From Bacteroidota bacterium (GTDB lineage: Bacteria; Bacteroidota; Bacteroidia; Bacteroidales; Prolixibacteraceae): DNA of 64,000 nt. Shown one piece after another: positions 26,081 through 34,436 of this stretch (within the stretch, counting starts at the first letter, position 1; every line of letters starts with the position of its first letter). The DNA lies in contig JAEYNZ010000140.1 in assembly GCA_023412195.1 (NCBI GenBank), positions 40,783-104,782 on the forward strand, given 5' to 3'. Position numbers and translations under genes: made by a program. Below the pieces are notes generated by a model that did not search any database, was not told where the DNA came from, and was given only the letters and a program-made list of their open reading frames with translations.

Positions 26081-27121
26081 ATGAAAAATATATATTTATT
26101 AGTTTTATTTGCAGCAATAATAATCTCAGGCTGTAAAGATGATGTTGTTCCCGAAAGACTCCAGTCATTACCCGACAACCATATTAATGCCATCCATATC
26201 GATTCGGATGGTATTAAATATTTTGCAACAAATAAAGGCCTTGCCTCATTTGACGGCACAATCTGGAAAGTAATACATGACAATCCAAAAATCACACAGG
26301 GAATAATCAATGACCTGGCATTTGAAATTACAGATAACGGGCCGGAGCTATGGGTTGCCACTTTTCAGGGTGTAAATGTTGCAACTCTACCAGTGGATGC
26401 CTCTTCAGGAGTTACAACCTATACAGAAGAAAATACTGCAACACTTTTTCCAGGACAGGCAACAATGAAAGGCGATTCGGTGACAATAATCGAAGTGGAC
26501 AACAAATACTACCGATGGTTTGGGACAAATAAAGGATTAGCCGTTTTTAAAGGAAACAAATGGCCTTCAATTCAAATGGGTAACCACTATCCTGCAGAAT
26601 TTTTCACTATAAACCGGGTTACTTCGGCAGCTTCAGTAAATGACACTATGTATCTGGGTACTAACGGAGGTGGGGTTGCACGTTTCAGAACCAATGATGT
26701 GGACGCTGTGACTGCTGCATCTCCGTTGGAAATTCCTTGGAGCATGCTGCCATCCAACAACATCCTTTCAGTTTTTATTGATGGTGCAATCAGGTGGTTT
26801 GGGACTGATGAAGGACTTGCGAAACATTGGGGGAAAAATGCTAAAAAAGGTTGGGAGCAATTTTATGTGTCTGATGGTTTATTAAGTAACCGAATCCAAT
26901 GTATAAACAAGGATACTGATGGCAATTTATGGATAGGCACACCTGAAGGGTTATCTGTCTTTGATGGGACAGGCTGGACTGGCTATACTGTGAACGATGG
27001 ATTAGCAGGCAACGATGTCAGGTGTATAGAGGTTGATATTGATGGAACTCTTTGGATTGGCACCACAAAAGGGGTTTCTCATTTTAATGGCAATTCCTGG
27101 GTCTCATATACAACAGAATAG
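26081..27121 (+). CDS. Lipoprotein with two-component-regulator-type beta-propeller repeats
   Basis: The 346-residue protein has lipobox IISGC (C18). The rest is a chain of propeller blades marked by W-x-G-T-x-x-G motifs: YFATNKGLASFDG, LWVATFQGVN, RWFGTNKGLAVF, YLGTNGGGVARF, RWFGTDEGLAKHWG, LWIGTPEGLSVFDG, LWIGTTKGVSHFNG. These are Reg_prop repeats as in hybrid two-component sensors, but no membrane-spanning signalling part, kinase or regulator domain follows, so it is a free surface or periplasmic lipoprotein. It is last in the glycosidase/carbamoyltransferase operon; a terminator follows at once. Confidence 0.82.
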   Translation: MKNIYLLVLFAAIIISGCKDDVVPERLQSLPDNHINAIHIDSDGIKYFATNKGLASFDGTIWKVIHDNPKITQGIINDLAFEITDNGPELWVATFQGVNVATLPVDASSGVTTYTEENTATLFPGQATMKGDSVTIIEVDNKYYRWFGTNKGLAVFKGNKWPSIQMGNHYPAEFFTINRVTSAASVNDTMYLGTNGGGVARFRTNDVDAVTAASPLEIPWSMLPSNNILSVFIDGAIRWFGTDEGLAKHWGKNAKKGWEQFYVSDGLLSNRIQCINKDTDGNLWIGTPEGLSVFDGTGWTGYTVNDGLAGNDVRCIEVDIDGTLWIGTTKGVSHFNGNSWVSYTTE

Positions 27122-27132
27122 GGGAAAGTTTT

Positions 27133-27172
27133 AAAAAAACGTCACCGGATAAATTACGGTGACGTTTTTTTT
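27133..27172 (+). terminator. Rho-independent terminator (possibly bidirectional)
   Basis: Stem AAAAACGTCACCG / CGGTGACGTTTTT with a 9-base loop and T/A tracts on both sides. It lies between two convergent genes and could serve both. Confidence 0.88.
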
Positions 27173-27186
27173 ACCTGACCCTATAC

Positions 27187-28377
27187 CTAAGGTATTGTGA
27201 ATTTTGCTGTCTGACGGATTCCATTGCATGTTATTTCCATAAGATAAATTCCCTTTAGAAAATGCCCGGTATAAAATTCCCCCTTCCATACCGGATCCGT
27301 TTTTTGACTTATTGACTGAAAAACCACCCTGCCCTGCAGATCCAGAATTCTTGCCTGCAACCTTCCTTTGGAAAAAGAAGAAAAGGCAGCATGTATCTTA
27401 TCAGATGAATGAAATAAAGTAAGTTTATCCGGTTTTTGTATATCATACCAGTCTGTGTAGGTAGTATTATCCTGAACAAGTTTAGCTACACCAAACCAGT
27501 CAGCTTGTTTCCAATGCTCATTATAGGCGTTGAGGGGGACATCCACAGAACCTATAAAATGATCCCTCCTGAGAGGTGTTTCAAACGGATTATCATTATC
27601 ACAATATGCAAGAGATATTCCCATGATGTGTCCATCAACAAGTTGGAGAACAGAAGCTGCCTGATCAAGCGGGTTATAATTTTCTTTATGAACTTCCATT
27701 GAAAACTCCCAGATATACAAATTTCCTTCCTTCCGAAGCGCGAATTCAGGAAAATGATTTGCATAATCTGCAATTTTCTGACTTGGATAGCCCCAGTTTG
27801 TACCGACTATATCCAGTGCATGAAAGAGATTCTGAACAATGCCATCATCCGGAGCATTGGCAGCCAGATGATATGAAAATGCATTTTCTGCATTTGTGCC
27901 CAGGGATGTTCCCGTGCTACCAGTTGCATCAAACACGTGGAGACCTCCTGATCGATTTTCATCAATAAAGATTTCTAGAATGTCATAACTGGGATAATTT
28001 CCACCCTGGTTCGGATTTTCATCATAGGAATAGCCGTCGGTAAAAACATCATCGGTAATGACTGCCAAAAAATAAAGAAGGTTTGTTTCAGATGACCACA
28101 GGATTTTGTATTTTCCACTGAAATCCTCAGCACCCCCCCAAAGCATTAATCCGTTTTCCTGGTTAAGGTTATCAGACTGATTGTTATACGGCATCCATAT
28201 TTTATCAATAAAGTTCCACTCTGTGTCAGTCCAGGACTCATCATCCCCTACACCATCAATTGCAGGAACGACTTGCGTATGGAAAATCAACAGGGTATCT
28301 GTCCGATTATAAATTTGCGAATAAGAAACAAAAGAGAAAATGGTTAAAAAAAGAGGAATCAAACAAAAAGATTTCAT
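27187..28377 (-). CDS. Secreted CBM9-like sugar-binding protein with T9SS tail
   Basis: ATG 28377 is chosen because it begins a clear signal peptide (MKSFCLIPLFLTIFSFVSYS); a longer frame from 28431 adds an unlikely polar extension. The mature protein opens with VVPAIDGVGDDESW, the hallmark entry of CBM9-like carbohydrate-binding domains, and continues with YKILWSSETNLLYFLAVITDD and YDILEIFIDENRSGG. The last 75 residues (KLTLFHSSDKIHAAFS ... LKGIYLMEITCNG) form a T9SS type A tail. It is the only minus-strand gene inside the island, placed between the two plus-strand blocks. Likely a surface glycan-binding protein. Confidence 0.82.
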   Translation of the reverse strand: MKSFCLIPLFLTIFSFVSYSQIYNRTDTLLIFHTQVVPAIDGVGDDESWTDTEWNFIDKIWMPYNNQSDNLNQENGLMLWGGAEDFSGKYKILWSSETNLLYFLAVITDDVFTDGYSYDENPNQGGNYPSYDILEIFIDENRSGGLHVFDATGSTGTSLGTNAENAFSYHLAANAPDDGIVQNLFHALDIVGTNWGYPSQKIADYANHFPEFALRKEGNLYIWEFSMEVHKENYNPLDQAASVLQLVDGHIMGISLAYCDNDNPFETPLRRDHFIGSVDVPLNAYNEHWKQADWFGVAKLVQDNTTYTDWYDIQKPDKLTLFHSSDKIHAAFSSFSKGRLQARILDLQGRVVFQSISQKTDPVWKGEFYTGHFLKGIYLMEITCNGIRQTAKFTIP

Positions 28378-28545
28378 TGTTACGGATTTAAAATTTGAAA
28401 CATGGTATTCAGCATGATCATCTGATTCCACAAAATAAAAAAAAATTCATGAGGAGTTTCCTTGTACTTGTTAATAATAACATGGCATAAGAAGATATTC
28501 TATTAATTACTCAGATTATATCTATATAAAATAGCAAAAGTAATG

Positions 28546-28574
28546 TTGTTTAATACAGGGATTTTTTATTTTCG
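28546..28574 (+). promoter_or_regulatory. Candidate promoter of fecR
   Basis: TTG (28546-28548), an 18-base spacer and TATTTTCG (28567-28574) lie 30 bases before the fecR ATG. The -7 box has one mismatch to TAnnTTTG. The same TATTTTCGA sequence lies 28 bases upstream of the glycosidase gene (16911-16919). It could reflect a shared sigma factor, but two examples are weak support. Confidence 0.35.
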
Positions 28575-28603
28575 AGCATCTGAATCTAACTAAGTTATCA
28601 CTT

Positions 28604-29599
28604 ATGATTGAAAAAGACGAATTTTATATTCTGATTATACGATTTCTATCAGGGGATGCCACTACGGAAGAGAAAGAAAAAGTATCGGCATGGTTACTGG
28701 AAAGCGATGAAAACAGGAAGCTATATCAGGATTTTGTTGAGATTTGGGGATGTTCAGCATTAGGAAAAGAAGAAACCGATTTTGATACAGAAAAAGCACT
28801 CGAAAAACTTCAAATTTATAAAGGAAGAAAAAGCATCCGGAATGGAAAGCAAATAATTTTTCACTGGTTCAAATATGCTGCCATTCTTGTTTTAGTTTTG
28901 AGTTTCCCTCTATTCTGGTGGTTTAACAGCCATCAGGAATCCAAAGAAGAAGAAACGATAACGATCATGTGTGAATATGGAGATAAAACCATGATGTATT
29001 TACCAGACAGCTCCCGGATCTGGCTGAATTCAGGCAGTAAAATCATATATAATAATGATTTTAATTCAAACTCCCGGGAATTATATCTTGAAGGAGAGGC
29101 TTATTTTTCGGTCAAAAAGGATCTTGAACATCCTTTCCTGGTACACACTCAAAAAGGATTAAAAGTTGAGGTTTTAGGAACAGAGTTCAATTTAAATGCA
29201 TATCCTGAGGAGGCTTCAGCCTCAGTTACCCTGGTAAACGGAAGTCTTCAGGTGAATACTCAAAATAAATTCCTGATTCTATCACCAAACCAAAAGGTGG
29301 TATATTCTACTGAAAGTGAACAAATGAATCTGGAAGAATTGTCTGATCTGGCACCAGAAGTTGAATGGAAAAATGGAAAATTGATATTTAAAAATGAGTC
29401 CCTGGAGGAGCTTGAAAAAAAACTTGAACGGTGGTTTGATGTGCAGATTGAATTTTCAGATGACCTGGTTAAAACCCGGAGGTTCTCCGGATCGTTAGGC
29501 AGGGAAAGTATAAATGAAGTGATTTCTTATTTTGGTTCATCTCAATATGTTGATTATAAAATAGAAGGGAATAATATCATCTTCTTATCAGAAAACTAA
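28604..29599 (+). CDS. FecR-family anti-sigma factor
   Basis: The 331-residue inner membrane protein has an N-terminal cytoplasmic anti-sigma segment (1-85, with ILIIRFLSGDATTEEKEKVSAWL), one membrane helix (about 90-107, AAILVLVLSFPLFWWF), a periplasmic FecR domain (about 115-215, GDKTMMYLPDSSRIWLNSGS ... VEVLGTEFNLNAY) and a DUF4974-type C-terminal domain (about 255-328, FKNESLEELEKKLERWFDV). It would hold an ECF sigma factor inactive until the STN domain of the SusC2 receptor just downstream signals ligand binding. No sigma factor gene is adjacent; the only one in the window is at 6444. Confidence 0.93.
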   Translation: MIEKDEFYILIIRFLSGDATTEEKEKVSAWLLESDENRKLYQDFVEIWGCSALGKEETDFDTEKALEKLQIYKGRKSIRNGKQIIFHWFKYAAILVLVLSFPLFWWFNSHQESKEEETITIMCEYGDKTMMYLPDSSRIWLNSGSKIIYNNDFNSNSRELYLEGEAYFSVKKDLEHPFLVHTQKGLKVEVLGTEFNLNAYPEEASASVTLVNGSLQVNTQNKFLILSPNQKVVYSTESEQMNLEELSDLAPEVEWKNGKLIFKNESLEELEKKLERWFDVQIEFSDDLVKTRRFSGSLGRESINEVISYFGSSQYVDYKIEGNNIIFLSEN

Positions 29600-29721
29600 G
29601 GATGCACCTGGAAATTTTTATATTGAAAACTGTACCCTGGTCCATTTCATAATAACAAGAATCATAAACAAGAATCAATTCTTTTTATATTTTTAAACCT
29701 GAAAAATATACCTTTTCGGGA

Positions 29722-32700
29722 ATGAAAATTTTCTGGCTTTTCATACTGCTTCTTTTTTTCCATACAGAAGAGGTTTGGTCTCAGGATCCCAGGATAAGCC
29801 TGAAGCTTAAAAATATCTCCCTGCTGCAGTTGTTTAATACAATAGAAAATCAAACTCAATATCGCTTCTTTTACAATAATGATGAAGTTGATGTTTTACA
29901 AAACATTAGCATCAATGTTTCAGAGAAACCAGTTGCTGTGATTTTGCAGATTGTTTTCAAGAATATGCCTCTGAAGTTCAGGGAACTTGAAAACCAGATC
30001 ATTCTGATAGAACCTGACACTAAATTAAATACTGATCATCAGAAGGAAAACAGAATTAATGAAATTCAGAATCTTATTTCTGGAACGGTCAAAGATATCT
30101 CGGGAAATATTTTGCCGGGGGTTACAATTATTGCCGGGGGATATGATACAGGCACAACCACAAAACATGATGGAAGCTTTTCTTTTAAAGTTCCATCCGA
30201 TGTAAAAAAATTGTTGTTTTCATACATCGGTATGAGAATCCTGGAACTGGAGCTGGATGGCAGGAGCTATTATGAAGTAACTTTAAGTGAAGCAACATTC
30301 GGCCTGGATGAAATAGTTGTAATAGGTTATGGAAAAATTAATAAGGCTGATTTAACAGGTTCTGTTTCTTTGGTTTCTTCACGTGAATTAAATAAGGTGC
30401 CGTCGGGCAGCTTTTACAAGGCATTACAAGGAAATGCTTCAGGTGTTTTTATCCATCAGCAGGGAACACCCGGTCAAGAAGCACAGATACGCATCAGGGG
30501 GATAGGATCCATTAATCAAAATTCGAATCCCATTTTTGTAATTGATGGTACTATAACAACAAGTATGATTCATCTTAATCCATCAGACATTGAATCGATT
30601 CAAATTCTAAAGGATGCATCAGCTTCTGCAATTTATGGAGCAGATGGGGCCAATGGAGTAATTATAATATCAACCAAACGCGGTGCACCAGGCACCCCCC
30701 GGATTTCATATTCTGCCTTCTATTCAATAAACAGGGTACCACGACGGATTGAAATTATGAATGCAGGAGAATATAGCTTATTTTATAATGAAATTCTAAG
30801 TTCAAACGAAGTTACGGTACCGGTTGCATACCTTGACCATTTCAGGGAATGGTATTTTGGAAAAGGATGGGAATCAGGTTCAGACTGGCAGAAAGAGATC
30901 ACTCAATCAGCAATTGGCTACAGTCACAACATTCATGTTTCAGGAGGTGGAGAAAAGTCAACTTACTCTATATCCGCAAATTATTTTAAAGAAGATGGAA
31001 TCTTAATTGGCACCAACTCTAACAGATACAGCCTGAGAGCCAATTCTGATTTTCAAATTGCAAAAGTTTTAAAACTAGGCGAATCCATCAATATCTCACG
31101 AATTATTAAGCAAAATCCAAGCACATGGGAAGGGAATCCATGGCATCAGTCTCTGATTGCTTCGCCCCTTATGAGAGTTTTTAATCAGAATAACAAGGGA
31201 GGTTTTGAAGGACCCCAGATTCCTTATTTCTACCAAATGCCAGACGGACATCAAGAGATCGTAGTCAATACAGGTTATAATGACAAAATTAATCCACGAG
31301 CACCCCTTGAATTGGGAAAATTCCATGATTATCAACATAATATAATGGCAAGTGTGTATCTTGAATTAAAGCTATCTGATCGTTTAACATATAGAATCAT
31401 GCCATCTGCAGATGCTATATTTTCCAGAACAAAAAATTGGTTTCCATCATTCGAATTAGGTGTAAGAAGTAAAAACCAGGCACAGCTTACCGAAAATTAT
31501 TCTGAACATGTTTCCCTTTCAATGGAGAACCAGCTTACATTCACCCGAGAGTTACAAAATCATGATATCACATTAACAGCAGTACATCATGTAAGAAAAA
31601 GCGAACAAAACATAGTTAACGGTACAGCCTTGGGGTTTCCATATGAACAACTGAACGTAATTAGCCAATCGTATGAAAACGGACGGCAGGTTACAGGATT
31701 TAACCATCCATTTGCAGCTGAATCCTACCTCGGACGACTCATATACAGCTACCGCAATAAATATCTTTTAACCGCCAGTTTGCGCAGAGATGGGAATTCA
31801 AGGTTTGGATACAAAAACAGGTGGGGAACATTTCCTTCAATTTCAGGAGGATGGAGATTGAATGAGGATTTCTTTCCGGAGAACAGTAAAATACCTTTTG
31901 TGAAGTTAAGAATAGGTTGGGGTAGGACAGGAAATTCCAATATTGGAAATTTTCAATATATGTCGAGATTGGATGGATTTAATCAATTCTCACCTGTTTT
32001 TGGAGAAGATCAGAGAATGGTGCCTGCATTAAATGTAATTGAGAACATGGGCAATCCATTTATAAAATGGGAAGCTGCTGAAATGTGGAACTATGGTTTC
32101 GACCTGAGTTCCCTCAATCAACAGTTTCATATTACCGCAGAATACTTTATAAAAAATCAAAATGATCTTCTGGTCAAAAAACCTATGTCTGCTGCATATG
32201 GACGGTTAAACGGTCCGGGAGATCCTTGGGTTAACTTAGGTGAGATCCAGAATAAAGGGTTTGAATTGTCCATTAATTACATGAAATCCAAAGGCCGTCT
32301 GAAATACAATATCAATGGTAATGTATCCACAATTAAAAATATGGTCAAGTACATCCCCAATGATATCCTGACGGAGAATAATATCACTTCATTAAATCAT
32401 TCAATTGGAAGCTTCTATGGATTTATCGCTGAAAGGATCCTAACCCCCGATGATTTTAACCTGGAAGGTATTTATCTCCATGCCATGCCTGCAACAGGAT
32501 CACCTTCACCTGGTGATTTAAAGTTTAAGGACCTAAACAATGATGGTATAATCAACGTTCTCGACAGAACGATTATTGGAAAAACGATTCCTGATTTCAT
32601 GTACAGTATAAATCCTGAGATCACATACAAAAACTTCGACCTGTCTTTTTTCATCTATGGAATGCATAATTTTGAAATTTACAATCACTCAAGAGCTGCT

Positions 32701-33099
32701 ATAGAGGGATTTTCATCACAAGACCTTGGTCATAATAAAAACAGAAATTACGCTCAAAATTTTTACAGGGTAGATAAACCGTCTGTAAATTATATCAGAG
32801 CAGATATTAATAATATCAATCAAAACGACAGACCTTCAACCTGGTACCTTGAACAAGCTTCTTTTATCAGGGTTAAGGATGTTCAGTTGGGTTTTTCTTT
32901 TCCATCTGTTTTCCTTTCAGCTTTCGATATCTCATCAGCACGAATATATTTAAGTGCCTCAAATATCTTTACGCTAACAAGGTATAAAGGCCGTGATCCT
33001 GAATCATCTATGATAGGTGATCCTCTTAAACCGGGAAATGATAATGGAACTTATCCATTGCCAAGATCTTTTAATGCAGGTTTTCACATTAACTTTTAA
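29722..33099 (+). CDS. SusC/RagA-type receptor with STN signalling domain (SusC2)
   Basis: The protein has 1125 residues. Signal peptide (1-20); an STN (secretin/TonB short N-terminal) domain at about 24-95 (LLQLFNTIENQTQYRFFYN ... FRELENQIILIE), which contacts FecR; a carboxypeptidase-regulatory-like domain (about 115-190); DEIVVIGYGK; then plug and barrel ending in HINF. It is collinear with SusC1 at 11552, with long shared blocks such as GDLKFKDLNNDGIIN, IRGIGSINQN and DPWVNLGEIQN; the main difference is the added STN domain. No SusD follows: the next gene is a convergent one. It is probably the ligand-sensing transducer paired with FecR. Confidence 0.95.
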   Translation: MKIFWLFILLLFFHTEEVWSQDPRISLKLKNISLLQLFNTIENQTQYRFFYNNDEVDVLQNISINVSEKPVAVILQIVFKNMPLKFRELENQIILIEPDTKLNTDHQKENRINEIQNLISGTVKDISGNILPGVTIIAGGYDTGTTTKHDGSFSFKVPSDVKKLLFSYIGMRILELELDGRSYYEVTLSEATFGLDEIVVIGYGKINKADLTGSVSLVSSRELNKVPSGSFYKALQGNASGVFIHQQGTPGQEAQIRIRGIGSINQNSNPIFVIDGTITTSMIHLNPSDIESIQILKDASASAIYGADGANGVIIISTKRGAPGTPRISYSAFYSINRVPRRIEIMNAGEYSLFYNEILSSNEVTVPVAYLDHFREWYFGKGWESGSDWQKEITQSAIGYSHNIHVSGGGEKSTYSISANYFKEDGILIGTNSNRYSLRANSDFQIAKVLKLGESINISRIIKQNPSTWEGNPWHQSLIASPLMRVFNQNNKGGFEGPQIPYFYQMPDGHQEIVVNTGYNDKINPRAPLELGKFHDYQHNIMASVYLELKLSDRLTYRIMPSADAIFSRTKNWFPSFELGVRSKNQAQLTENYSEHVSLSMENQLTFTRELQNHDITLTAVHHVRKSEQNIVNGTALGFPYEQLNVISQSYENGRQVTGFNHPFAAESYLGRLIYSYRNKYLLTASLRRDGNSRFGYKNRWGTFPSISGGWRLNEDFFPENSKIPFVKLRIGWGRTGNSNIGNFQYMSRLDGFNQFSPVFGEDQRMVPALNVIENMGNPFIKWEAAEMWNYGFDLSSLNQQFHITAEYFIKNQNDLLVKKPMSAAYGRLNGPGDPWVNLGEIQNKGFELSINYMKSKGRLKYNINGNVSTIKNMVKYIPNDILTENNITSLNHSIGSFYGFIAERILTPDDFNLEGIYLHAMPATGSPSPGDLKFKDLNNDGIINVLDRTIIGKTIPDFMYSINPEITYKNFDLSFFIYGMHNFEIYNHSRAAIEGFSSQDLGHNKNRNYAQNFYRVDKPSVNYIRADINNINQNDRPSTWYLEQASFIRVKDVQLGFSFPSVFLSAFDISSARIYLSASNIFTLTRYKGRDPESSMIGDPLKPGNDNGTYPLPRSFNAGFHINF

Positions 33100-33114
33100 A
33101 CATCGAATGTTTAA
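33096..33114. terminator. Short hairpin spanning both stop codons of convergent genes
   Basis: TTAAACAT-CGA-ATGTTTAA is a perfect 8-bp stem with a 3-base loop. It contains the stop codon of SusC2 and that of the opposing small gene. T-rich sequence flanks it weakly, so its terminator function is tentative. Confidence 0.45.
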
Positions 33115-33470
33115 CGACCTGACACGACAAGCTTTTTAACGACGACTTTATTTTCAGTTGTTTTTACCCTGATAAAATAAATGCCGTTTGGTACATTTAG
33201 AAGTTCAAGAGTATATTTAGGAGTTTCGAAATCCATTTTTTGCATTGCAGCTTCTTTTCCTGCAATATTAATGAGCCGGACTTCTGATATCATGCCATTG
33301 TTCAGCTCAAGCGTTACCCTGCCGTTGTCCGCAGGATTTGGGTATACTTTCAATTCATTGGATTCAATTGGCTTCACATCATTCTGAGGTCTGCTGCCAT
33401 AAACCGGAAATACGGCAGATGAAAGAAAGATTATTACTGAAAAGAGAATAATATGTAGAAATTTATCCAT
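33111..33470 (-). CDS. Short secreted protein made almost only of a T9SS sorting domain
   Basis: From ATG 33470 the product has 119 residues: a signal peptide (about 1-24, FLHIILFSVIIFLSSAVFPV), a linker of about 20 residues, then a complete type A T9SS domain (KVYPNPADNGRVTLELN ... GIYFIRVKTTENKVVVKKLV). No cargo domain is present. The frame could begin earlier at 33506, but that adds a polar stretch before the signal. It might be a remnant of a larger cargo gene or a genuine small exported protein; kdsB lies upstream in the same direction. Confidence 0.75.
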   Translation of the reverse strand: MDKFLHIILFSVIIFLSSAVFPVYGSRPQNDVKPIESNELKVYPNPADNGRVTLELNNGMISEVRLINIAGKEAAMQKMDFETPKYTLELLNVPNGIYFIRVKTTENKVVVKKLVVSGR

Positions 33471-33518
33471 AGAAAGCAATTTACTATTTTTATTACTGAT
33501 AAGCAAAAAATATGCCTG

Positions 33519-34259
33519 TTATTTCACCAACAATTCAGCGGCTGCCAGCAGATCATCAGGAGTATCGATACCCTGCCCCTGGAAATCTGTAACAGCAGTT
33601 TTAATCATGTAACCATTCTCAAGCCATCTCAGCTGCTCCAGCGATTCAGCCATTTCGAGCCCACCCTGCTGAAGCCTTGTAATTTCCTGCAATGTTTCTT
33701 TACGGTATGCGTACATGCCTATGTGGGCCCAAAACTGATGTTTATATACCCATTGCTTATCTTCTGCATCTCTGATAAAAGGAATGGGTGACCTGCTGAA
33801 GTAAAGTGCATGCTGACTGTTGTTGAGCACGACTTTTGGCCTGTTTGGATTAAATAGTTCGTCAATGGTGTCAATTTTCTTTACAAGGGTTGCAATTCTG
33901 GATTCACCATCGAAACATGTCTTTAAAGCTTCGATCTGATCAGTTCTTACAAAAGGTTCATCCCCCTGTACGTTGATCACGACATCAAAGTCGATATGTC
34001 CTTCAAGTTTGCGGGCAGCTTCGGCGCAACGATCGGTTCCGCTGGCATGTGTTGCAAGTGTAAGAACAGCATGTCCGCCAAAAGATTCTACAGCTTTAAC
34101 GATGCGATTGTCATCGGTAGCCACCCACACATGCTCAAGAGCCCTGTGCACATTTTCATATACCCGCTGGATAACAGTTTTACCTCCCAGCAAAGCCAGG
34201 GGCTTTCCCGGGAAGCGGGTTGACTGGTAACGGGCAGGTATAATCGCTATAAACTTCAT
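33519..34259 (-). CDS. kdsB: 3-deoxy-manno-octulosonate cytidylyltransferase
   Basis: Activates Kdo with CTP to CMP-Kdo for lipid A-core assembly (cytosol). The 246 residues are normal length. Motifs include IPARYQSTRFPGKPL (8-22) for CTP binding, VWVATDD (about 44-50), VQGDEPFV (about 99-106) and the Kdo-pocket region SRSPIPF. A -7 promoter box lies 24 bases upstream of the ATG. It stands alone, divergent from the sigma54 regulator. Confidence 0.97.
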   Translation of the reverse strand: MKFIAIIPARYQSTRFPGKPLALLGGKTVIQRVYENVHRALEHVWVATDDNRIVKAVESFGGHAVLTLATHASGTDRCAEAARKLEGHIDFDVVINVQGDEPFVRTDQIEALKTCFDGESRIATLVKKIDTIDELFNPNRPKVVLNNSQHALYFSRSPIPFIRDAEDKQWVYKHQFWAHIGMYAYRKETLQEITRLQQGGLEMAESLEQLRWLENGYMIKTAVTDFQGQGIDTPDDLLAAAELLVK

Positions 34260-34282
34260 CTACTTTGTTAAAATTCAGGCAG

Positions 34283-34290
34283 CAAAGATA
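34283..34290 (-). promoter_or_regulatory. -7 promoter box of kdsB
   Basis: TATCTTTG on the minus strand matches TAnnTTTG and lies 24 bases before the ATG, giving a leader of roughly 18 bases. No clean -33 TTTG is seen. Confidence 0.45.
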
Positions 34291-34382
34291 ATGATAAATA
34301 AACCTGATAATCAGCCACTGAAAATTTTAATCTCTTTTTAATCTGAACTGATTATAAATAAAAAAGGTTAATTGAAAATCCA

Positions 34383-34416
34383 TTTGAAACATTGCTGTTG
34401 AAAAATTGTAAATTTG
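34383..34416 (+). promoter_or_regulatory. Candidate promoter of the sigma54 regulator-lptE-secG operon
   Basis: TTTG (34383-34386), a 22-base spacer and TAAATTTG (34409-34416), 20 bases before the regulator ATG. The spacer is slightly long. Confidence 0.45.
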
Positions 34417-34436
34417 AAGGCTGAAAGTAGAACGTT

